Assembly: GCA_017466965.1 (NCBI GenBank)
Contig: JAFTTD010000163.1
Span: 1 to 12,838, forward strand
Direction: 5' to 3'
DNA: 12,838 nt
From: Bacteroidaceae bacterium
GTDB lineage: Bacteria; Bacteroidota; Bacteroidia; Bacteroidales; Bacteroidaceae
Shown: piece after piece, positions 7,120 to 12,838 of the stretch
Layout: every line of letters begins with the position of its first letter
Numbering within the stretch: position 1 is the stretch's first letter
Made by a program: the position numbers and the translations under genes
Notes under the pieces: model-generated
Database searches by the model: none
Told to the model about the DNA's origin: nothing
What the model saw: only the letters and a program-made list of their open reading frames with translations

Positions 7120-8823
7120 TCAATAGCAAATTTTAGCAACCTTAACTTTGCCATTCCTATAGATTCTTCTTTCAATAACTATACCTTTATTCTTCAACGA
7201 AGCACCTTCTAATTTTCTTCCGTTCAAATCGTATCGCTCAACAAAGAAATCCACATCATCCTCCACACCATCAATGGCTGTTGAGAACTGGTTAAAGAAA
7301 ATTTTGCCGTCATGAATATAAGCAGGCAGACAATTAACCTTATCCCCTCCTTCTGTCTCAACAAGCAACCATTCGTCATATCCATTTTCCTTTGATATAG
7401 CTCTGAAGACATAGTCTCCATCAGGATATTCACGAGGAAGCTTACACTTCATATTTCCATACTCTCCGTAACCATAGAATCCTTCAAGAATAAGCTGGTT
7501 TCTGTCCAAAGAGAAGACAGATACATCATCAAGGAAATTACCTTGCTTGTCAAACAGTCCCATTCCGAAATTAAACACTCTTGTTGAAGCAGAGTAATTG
7601 AACACCTGACCAAGAGACACATAGAATTCTTCTTCCACAGACGGAGAATAATTCTCTTTAACTCCAGGAGTACCAATCATATACAGTCTGTACTGCCTGC
7701 GCTTTGACATCTCATCATCTTTGTCTGGAACAATTCCAATGATGGCACTTTGCTGCATATTAAATTTGTAGCTCATGACATCCATCAGCTCCAGATCATA
7801 GAATCCGTTTCCTTCTCCATTCCATCCCCAGTTGACATGAACAAAACCATTTGAATCATATCCGTCAAGAATGAATGAATGTCCACCACCATCATTACTA
7901 TCAAAAGCAGAAAATTGTATTGGTCTCTTCTTGTCAAGTTCATCATATATAAGTTTCTCCCATTCCTCCTGAGAGCCACATGACATCTGACGCTTGAAAT
8001 CCAGTGAAGAAGCATCATAATCAAAGAACTTATAATATGCTACGTATGCCAAATCGTCCTGAGTACCGCTACCGCCTTCACCATACTGCATCTGTGTAGC
8101 CACACCGCAATCGTATGAAATACGTGCCACAGCATCCTTGGCCTTACCCATTCTGTTTGCATTCGCAGTATTCTTCATGACAGGCCAGTCATAAGTATGT
8201 TCTGCAAAATTCTCTTCAATAAATTTACCGTTCCACTCATACCTCATGCTTCCCATACCCTGGTTTGGCCATTTATAATGGAACATAATCTGCGCCATGG
8301 CAGTTGCCACACATCCCACAGGATATGAATTCGGCACATACAAGTTGAAAGGTTCATCTTGTCCCCATTTACTCTTAACAAGAGGACCTACAACAGTATC
8401 AGCCACAGTATCATCAGCATATCTAATCATCGGCTTTGATTTCCCCAAGCGTACTTCTTCAACATAGCGAGAATATGCTTCAAGATAAAACGACAGTCCA
8501 TTTGGCATATCAACATCTTCTCCAATGAAACCATCACAAGAATATGCAAATACAGAAGGTAGCCTGTCCTCTCCAGATACAATTACGAATCCTAAGCTGT
8601 CAGCAGAATTAAAAATATAAAAAGCGGGAGAATCTGCATTCAAATTAAATCTGCTCTTTGCCTGCGCCGAAAAATTCAGCTCTGTCACAATCTTTTTATC
8701 AGAACCATTCTTGCCCAATACAGTTTCTGCAATCTTTTTTGCCTTTTCAAGACTGACAGACTCTGCATAAGAAACAGAAACGATTAAAAAGGAAAGCAAA
8801 GATAAAACTATATTTCTTCTCAT
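7120..8823 (-). CDS. C10 (streptopain-like) cysteine protease, copy 2
   Basis: Secreted cysteine protease precursor of 567 residues. A signal peptide (about 1-20, ending SYA) is followed by an inhibitory propeptide (about 21-140), the catalytic domain (about 145-368), a beta-rich region shared with the other copy (starting QYRLY near 377), and a tail with YDLNGRKLEG near 531-540 typical of Prevotella secreted proteins. Catalytic features: WGQ (Q155), VGCVATAMAQ with nucleophile C171, GGHSFILDGY with H315, and HVNWGW with N331/W332. All residues needed for activity appear intact. It starts 90 bases after the SusE-position lipoprotein gene, with a terminator hairpin in between and no TAnnTTTG box found in the gap, so read-through from the Sus operon may contribute to its expression. 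It is a paralogue of the copy at 4635-6359, not identical, so the duplication is not recent. Confidence 0.93.
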   Translation of the reverse strand: MRRNIVLSLLSFLIVSVSYAESVSLEKAKKIAETVLGKNGSDKKIVTELNFSAQAKSRFNLNADSPAFYIFNSADSLGFVIVSGEDRLPSVFAYSCDGFIGEDVDMPNGLSFYLEAYSRYVEEVRLGKSKPMIRYADDTVADTVVGPLVKSKWGQDEPFNLYVPNSYPVGCVATAMAQIMFHYKWPNQGMGSMRYEWNGKFIEENFAEHTYDWPVMKNTANANRMGKAKDAVARISYDCGVATQMQYGEGGSGTQDDLAYVAYYKFFDYDASSLDFKRQMSCGSQEEWEKLIYDELDKKRPIQFSAFDSNDGGGHSFILDGYDSNGFVHVNWGWNGEGNGFYDLELMDVMSYKFNMQQSAIIGIVPDKDDEMSKRRQYRLYMIGTPGVKENYSPSVEEEFYVSLGQVFNYSASTRVFNFGMGLFDKQGNFLDDVSVFSLDRNQLILEGFYGYGEYGNMKCKLPREYPDGDYVFRAISKENGYDEWLLVETEGGDKVNCLPAYIHDGKIFFNQFSTAIDGVEDDVDFFVERYDLNGRKLEGASLKNKGIVIERRIYRNGKVKVAKICY

Positions 8824-8853
8824 GATATATGTCGTGTTTTCTTAGATTAGAAA

Positions 8854-8892
8854 AAGCTCTGAGCTTCTGATTTTCCAGAGAGCTCAGAGCTT
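8854..8892 (-). terminator. Intrinsic terminator of the SusC/D/E-type operon
   Basis: Arms AAGCTCTGAGCT (8854-8865) and AGCTCAGAGCTT (8881-8892) form a perfect 12-bp stem. Inside the loop, TCTG and CAGA can extend the pairing across a one-base bulge. Read on the minus strand, the stem is followed by a run of five T's (including the last stem bases), as in a factor-independent terminator. It begins 22 bases after the lipoprotein stop codon and ends 31 bases before the start of C10 protease copy 2. Confidence 0.82.
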
Positions 8893-8913
8893 AAATATAA
8901 TCTGTGATTAAAA

Positions 8914-10581
8914 TTATCTGATTACAGGGATTGCATTGATAGCTCCGTTCTTCAACGTTGGAACCAGTTTGCAAGAAACGTTCTTCTTTGCAAGCTCCTT
9001 GTCAGCCTTGGCAATACGGTTCTTTGCGCCTGCAGCTGCCGTGAGAACAAATTTTTCATAACCAAAAGCAGCATAACCACCGTCATAGTAATAAACGAGA
9101 GCAAAATTGAATGTTCCTGTTTCAGGATCATAACTGCTTGGCGCTTCAGGGCTTCCAGTATAAGTCACATAGTCAACAACATAAATCATACCCACTTGTG
9201 AGTGAACATATCCTGTTTCACAATCATCAACAAGGATAGTTCCGTCTTCAGCCATTGTGAACATGAAGTCAACACCATTTCCCCAATTTGAAATCTTATA
9301 ACGTGTAGGATCACTGTCGCTTACAGAGAGAACGAGGTTTTCATCTGTGGTAGGCTCTTCTTCTGAACCAAAGAAGAGTGTATAAGTATAATTACCTACA
9401 TAAAGGTCTGTCCATGTTTCAGCAGGTTCTGCACTGTTTGTATATTTGAAAGTAGCAGTTGCATAGTCAGCAGCTTCGCCTTCAGAATAAGAAACGAGAA
9501 CGAAAGAATACTTTCCTGTTTCAAGAGAATCAGCAGGCATTCTGTATTCACCACTTGCAGCAATTTCCATCATCTGAGTGTATGTACCACCAAGGATTTC
9601 ATCGAACAATTCCTGTGTAAGTTCGCCTGGAATAAGAGCTAACTGAGCAGATTCAACATCTGGTCCGAGATTAGCAGAGGCAACAACGAAGAGGTTTCCT
9701 TCTGCATTTTCAAACTTACCAGCGTATGCTACATCTGTAGTCAAATCCTTACGGTCATATCCATCAATGTAGATATATTCATTTCCAGCTCCGAAATAAC
9801 CTGCACCTACATAGTAAATCAATGGAATAGTAATGATACCCTGTTCAGCATCGAAAGCACCAACTTGACCATTGCCTGCATAAGTATCAAGGTCTGATAC
9901 GAACACGTCTCCATAAGTGCTGTGAACATCGAATTTAGTTTCAGGGAGAGTAACTGCACCAGTTTCTGTATTATAATCAAATACTACATCAATACCTGAA
10001 AGCGCATTCTTGATAAGGAACTGAGCCTGAGCTGTATTCACTTTGTTTTCGCGATAGAAAATCTTCAAGCCTGGATCGTCACCATTATAATAATAAATGT
10101 AAGTCCATGTGCAAGTACCAGCAGCAAATGGAGCCCACTCTGTCCAAGGCTCTGGACATCCGATAACGAATGTATAAGAAGAAACACCCCAAGAAGAAGT
10201 GATAGTAGCATCAGCTAAAGAAACTGTAACAGTGTCAAACACGCCATATTCAATAGCATCACCGTCATACTTAATAGAAATAGGGGCAGAATCTGCACCG
10301 TCAGCAAAAGTCACCTTTGAAGGGATTGAATATAAGTCGCTTGTAGAAGTCACATTCAAAGCAACTTCAAGACTTCCAGCAGTAACCGCACGGTTAAGGC
10401 TGATTTCACAAGCTGTTGTATCTTTAGACACTTCTACAACAGATGGAGCTTCACTTGAGAAATATACCTGAGCACCAGAAACAGAAGCAGCAGTATAATC
10501 ATCATTGAACTCTTCGTCACAAGAAGTGAAAACAGCACAAAGTGCAAGACCCAACAGTCCGAATATTTTACCTGTTTTCAT
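8914..10581 (-). CDS. SusE/F-position surface lipoprotein with duplicated domain
   Basis: A 555-residue lipoprotein: the N-terminus ends in VFTSC with the lipidated cysteine at 21, followed by acidic DEEFNDD, a pattern that fits export to the Bacteroidetes cell surface. Residues about 35-142 look like a Calx-beta or similar beta-sandwich. Two related beta-rich modules follow at about 145-272 and 388-515; each opens with a W-T-[ED] motif and a G-x-x-T-[WY]-T-Y strand and closes with an aromatic YYxxGGYxxFG-like segment. An Ig-like spacer (about 280-385) separates them. The last 35 or so residues are lysine-rich and unlike the rest. Its place directly after SusD matches SusE/SusF-type glycan-binding proteins, so ligand capture at the surface is likely, but the sequence does not clearly match SusE or SusF and the ligand is unknown. 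A terminator follows. Confidence 0.85.
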   Translation of the reverse strand: MKTGKIFGLLGLALCAVFTSCDEEFNDDYTAASVSGAQVYFSSEAPSVVEVSKDTTACEISLNRAVTAGSLEVALNVTSTSDLYSIPSKVTFADGADSAPISIKYDGDAIEYGVFDTVTVSLADATITSSWGVSSYTFVIGCPEPWTEWAPFAAGTCTWTYIYYYNGDDPGLKIFYRENKVNTAQAQFLIKNALSGIDVVFDYNTETGAVTLPETKFDVHSTYGDVFVSDLDTYAGNGQVGAFDAEQGIITIPLIYYVGAGYFGAGNEYIYIDGYDRKDLTTDVAYAGKFENAEGNLFVVASANLGPDVESAQLALIPGELTQELFDEILGGTYTQMMEIAASGEYRMPADSLETGKYSFVLVSYSEGEAADYATATFKYTNSAEPAETWTDLYVGNYTYTLFFGSEEEPTTDENLVLSVSDSDPTRYKISNWGNGVDFMFTMAEDGTILVDDCETGYVHSQVGMIYVVDYVTYTGSPEAPSSYDPETGTFNFALVYYYDGGYAAFGYEKFVLTAAAGAKNRIAKADKELAKKNVSCKLVPTLKNGAINAIPVIR

Positions 10582-10611
10582 ATTTTTCTGTTTTTATTAT
10601 TCCTTTTTATT

Positions 10612-10647
10612 TTCTGAGAGCCAAAGCCTATACTCCGGCTCTCAGAA
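10612..10647 (-). promoter_or_regulatory. Intergenic hairpin between susD-like and lipoprotein genes
   Basis: TTCTGAGAGCC (10612-10622) and GGCTCTCAGAA (10637-10647) make a perfect 11-bp stem with a 14-base loop. On the minus strand it is followed by A-rich sequence rather than a U-run, so it is unlikely to stop transcription. It lies 31 bases after the SusD-like stop and 30 bases before the next start. A role in mRNA processing or 3' protection that sets different levels of the two proteins is inferred from position only. Confidence 0.6.
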
Positions 10648-10678
10648 TTAATATATGAATTCTATACTCTTCAGAATA

Positions 10679-12313
10679 TTAAAGATTTGTCCAAGGAGTA
10701 TAAGCGTCTGTTGGATCAGGATTGTTAAAGCCAACTACCGCCTTGTTGTTATTTGGCTCTGTACGTACAATAACAAGATTCATCCATGCCGGACGACCCT
10801 CTGTGTTAAGACGTGCAAGGTCAGTGAAGAGAGTTCCTTCGTATCCGCGAGTGACAGAATAGTTCAAACGCTTGATGTCAAAGAATGTCTGTCCTTCACC
10901 CCAAAGCTCAACGCGCTTCTGGAATACGATTTCTTCAACAACATCAGCAGTTTCTGTTGAATGACATACGTAGTTAGCGTCACGATACTGATTCATGAAT
11001 GATTCAACAAGAGCCTTACCGTCTGCCGCATTGAGATGAGCAGCAGCCTCAGCCTCTATGAAGTACATTTCTTCTACACGCATTACAGGGACAGAAACAG
11101 CCGCACCAACCTGGTAGTTGTCAGCATTTCCTTCGCCTGGACGGAACTTGAGAGAAGCGTATGCAGGAACTGTTTCTGCATCAGAAGCAGAAACGTATGA
11201 AATTTCAGCTCTGAGGTCGCTATCCTCTGCTGGCTGGAACCAAAGCTTGCGCCAGTCGTGCTTGCCTATACGGTCGCAGAAATTCTTGTCGGCAATAACA
11301 TACAAGCCTGTACCAGTTCCTGTATATCCGAAAGAAGTCTGGTTTGAAACCCATGAAGTGAAGTTCACGATACCAAATGTCACACTACGGCTTTCAGAAG
11401 TCTGAGTACCTCCCCACATCCATGGGTCGATAGAGTTGAATCCGTCAGTAATGCTCAATCCTTCTTCCTTAGTCATTGGATCAACAGAAGCAGCATCAAT
11501 AGCAAGGCCAGCATACTTCTTTGCATTTGTATAATCCTCAACCCACATATAAAGACGAGCCTTAAGACCATATACACATGCAAGGTCAGGAAGAGTCTTA
11601 GAGTATGTGCTTTCAAGATTTGGTATGTACTCTTCTGCAGCATCGAGGTCAGAAAGAATAAACTTAACCATCTCTTCACGTGTTGCACGTGGATTGTTGC
11701 GAGCATCATCAGATGTTGTTTCGTTTGTTACGATAGGAATAGTGAGGTTCAACACATTGTTACCATCAACATTGATATTGCTTGTCTTGTCATTTGGAAG
11801 GAATTCGTACATACGAGCAGCGTCAAGATAAGCCAATGCACGGAAAGCGTGACCTGCACCGAGGAATCCGAGCTGTTCGCTTGTTGCAGTCTCAGGATTT
11901 ACAGCACCAACTACGTTGTTAGCAGTCTGGATAAACTGATAATAATAGTTCCAGATATACTGTCCGTAAAGGTAACCATCGCCCTGATACTTGTTGTGTG
12001 ACCAGAAGTTGAAGTGGCTTGCGTATGTAGTAGTGCTGAAACCGAAATCTCCAGTCATAAGGTCACGAGCCATCATCATGGCAGGATATCCGAATACACC
12101 ATGCCAACCATTTCCATCAAGAATTCCCTCATCCACCTGTGTAAGGAATGCAGGCATCGCCATTGTCAAAGCCTCTGTAGCGGCAGAAGACTGACCAACC
12201 TGTGTCTCTGTTGCCACAGTTGTCGGTTCTGTTTCGTCAATACAGCTCACAAAAGAAACTGATGTAGAAGCAGCGATTCCGACAAATAATATTGATTTTA
12301 ATACCTTATTCAT
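10679..12313 (-). CDS. SusD/RagB family surface nutrient-binding lipoprotein
   Basis: A 544-residue lipoprotein, normal length for SusD homologues. The signal peptide ends SFVSC (lipidated C24) followed by acidic residues. The SusD core is recognisable: an N-terminal helical region with GHAFRALAYLDAARMYEFLP (about 153-172), which corresponds to the conserved tetratricopeptide-like helix of the family; ATREEMVKFILSDLDAAEEY (about 210-229); the RVEEMYFIEAEAAAHL helix; and near the C-terminus VFQKRVELWGEGQTFFDIKR, a hallmark of SusD/RagB proteins. SusD acts as the hinged lid on the SusC barrel, capturing ligand at the cell surface and delivering it for TonB-driven import. It follows the SusC-like gene after about 55 bases, so they form one operon. 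Whether the ligand is a glycan or peptide (as for RagB) cannot be decided here. Confidence 0.96.
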   Translation of the reverse strand: MNKVLKSILFVGIAASTSVSFVSCIDETEPTTVATETQVGQSSAATEALTMAMPAFLTQVDEGILDGNGWHGVFGYPAMMMARDLMTGDFGFSTTTYASHFNFWSHNKYQGDGYLYGQYIWNYYYQFIQTANNVVGAVNPETATSEQLGFLGAGHAFRALAYLDAARMYEFLPNDKTSNINVDGNNVLNLTIPIVTNETTSDDARNNPRATREEMVKFILSDLDAAEEYIPNLESTYSKTLPDLACVYGLKARLYMWVEDYTNAKKYAGLAIDAASVDPMTKEEGLSITDGFNSIDPWMWGGTQTSESRSVTFGIVNFTSWVSNQTSFGYTGTGTGLYVIADKNFCDRIGKHDWRKLWFQPAEDSDLRAEISYVSASDAETVPAYASLKFRPGEGNADNYQVGAAVSVPVMRVEEMYFIEAEAAAHLNAADGKALVESFMNQYRDANYVCHSTETADVVEEIVFQKRVELWGEGQTFFDIKRLNYSVTRGYEGTLFTDLARLNTEGRPAWMNLVIVRTEPNNNKAVVGFNNPDPTDAYTPWTNL

Positions 12314-12368
12314 ATTCTGAATTGTTATTTATTTATCTTATTTTTTTGTATGGATATGGAGTCTTTAA

Positions 12369-12838
12369 TTAGAATGTGATAGAAACACCACCAGAGATTG
12401 TACGGATTGAAGAGTACAATGCACTTGATGCATCACCTGTAGCACTCTGACGTGGGTCAAGACCCTTACGCTTTGACCATACCCAAAGGTTATCGCCAAC
12501 AACATAGAGACGGAGTTTTTCTACACCGAACTTAGTTGTGAATGATTTTGGAAGAGTGTATCCGAGAGTTACGTTCTGCAATGAAAGGAACGAAGCGTCT
12601 GTGAGGAAACGGTCTGAGGTAGAAGCCATGTATGAATCGTTGTATGTCATACGTGGAATGTTTGAACCAGCATTTTCAGGAGACCATGCGTTGAGCATAT
12701 CTTCGTGAATACCGAATCCCTGGTCAAGGCTCATGAGGCTTGCGTATGTTCCGTCATAAACGTATCCGCCAAGCTGATAAGTGAAGTCAACAGAGAGGTC
12801 GAATCCGAATATATCGAAGCTTGTACCGAAACCACCAT
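12369..12838 (-). CDS. SusC/RagA family TonB-dependent transporter, C-terminal part
   Basis: The reading frame is open from the window edge to the stop at 12369-12371 and encodes about the last 156 residues of a much larger protein (SusC homologues are usually 950-1100). The visible part has the alternating aromatic strands of a 22-stranded barrel: FGFDLSVDFTYQLGGYVYDG, then FLSLQNVTLGYTLPKSF, LRLYVVGDNLWVWSKRKGLDP and a final strand ending in ITF, an aromatic C-terminus as expected for outer-membrane barrels. These motifs are characteristic of SusC/RagA C-termini. The N-terminal plug, TonB box and operon promoter lie outside the window. It is the first visible gene of the operon with the SusD-like and SusE-position genes. 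Confidence 0.95.
   Translation of the reverse strand, partial: GGFGTSFDIFGFDLSVDFTYQLGGYVYDGTYASLMSLDQGFGIHEDMLNAWSPENAGSNIPRMTYNDSYMASTSDRFLTDASFLSLQNVTLGYTLPKSFTTKFGVEKLRLYVVGDNLWVWSKRKGLDPRQSATGDASSALYSSIRTISGGVSITF

Noticed and set aside
8893..8905. TATATTTA on the minus strand as a promoter for C10 protease copy 2
   Set aside because: It lacks the final G of TAnnTTTG and lies upstream of the terminator hairpin, so any transcript would still have to pass the terminator.
10623..10636. TATAGGCTTTG on the minus strand as a promoter for the SusE-position gene
   Set aside because: The spacing inside the box is one base too long for TAnnTTTG, it lies in a hairpin loop, and no TTTG partner is present.

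Overview
The window looks like chromosomal DNA of a Bacteroidales bacterium, most likely Prevotella or a close relative. The evidence is a SusC/SusD outer-membrane pair, two streptopain-family (C10) proteases with Prevotella-style C-terminal tails, an Omp28-like secreted protein, and promoters of the Bacteroidetes type (TTTG, about 19 bases, TAnnTTTG) instead of the usual -35/-10 boxes. Genus is inferred from protein style; no database was searched.

Layout, left to right. Bases 1-20 are the 5' tip of a 16S rRNA gene on the minus strand, so a ribosomal RNA operon leaves the window to the left. Its leader (about 21-235) and a perfect-consensus promoter (241-272) follow, then an AT-rich gene-free stretch up to 752 with a tandem palindromic repeat and a strong hairpin. 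A 1263-residue secreted multidomain protein with an Omp28/thioredoxin-like region follows (753-4544, minus), then a C10 protease (4635-6359, minus). The only plus-strand gene is ridA (6634-7011), with its own perfect promoter and a convergent terminator hairpin (7033-7078). A second, paralogous C10 protease (7120-8823, minus) lies beyond it. The right end is a Sus-type operon read right to left: the C-terminus of a SusC-like TonB-dependent transporter (12369 to the window edge), a SusD-like lipoprotein (10679-12313) and a SusE/F-position lipoprotein with a duplicated domain (8914-10581), ending at an intrinsic terminator (8854-8892).

How the genes may work together: SusC/SusD plus the third lipoprotein should form a cell-surface capture and import complex. 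The ligand cannot be read from this window, and no glycoside hydrolase is visible. Immediately downstream is a secreted cysteine protease without a recognisable promoter of its own, so read-through from the Sus operon is plausible. That would make this a candidate protein- or peptide-use locus rather than a classical polysaccharide one. The two proteases and the Omp28-like protein share a similar C-terminal tail, suggesting a common export or surface-sorting route (probably type IX secretion). RidA is a housekeeping enzyme with no evident link to its neighbours. No tRNA, CRISPR array or intact mobile element was seen.
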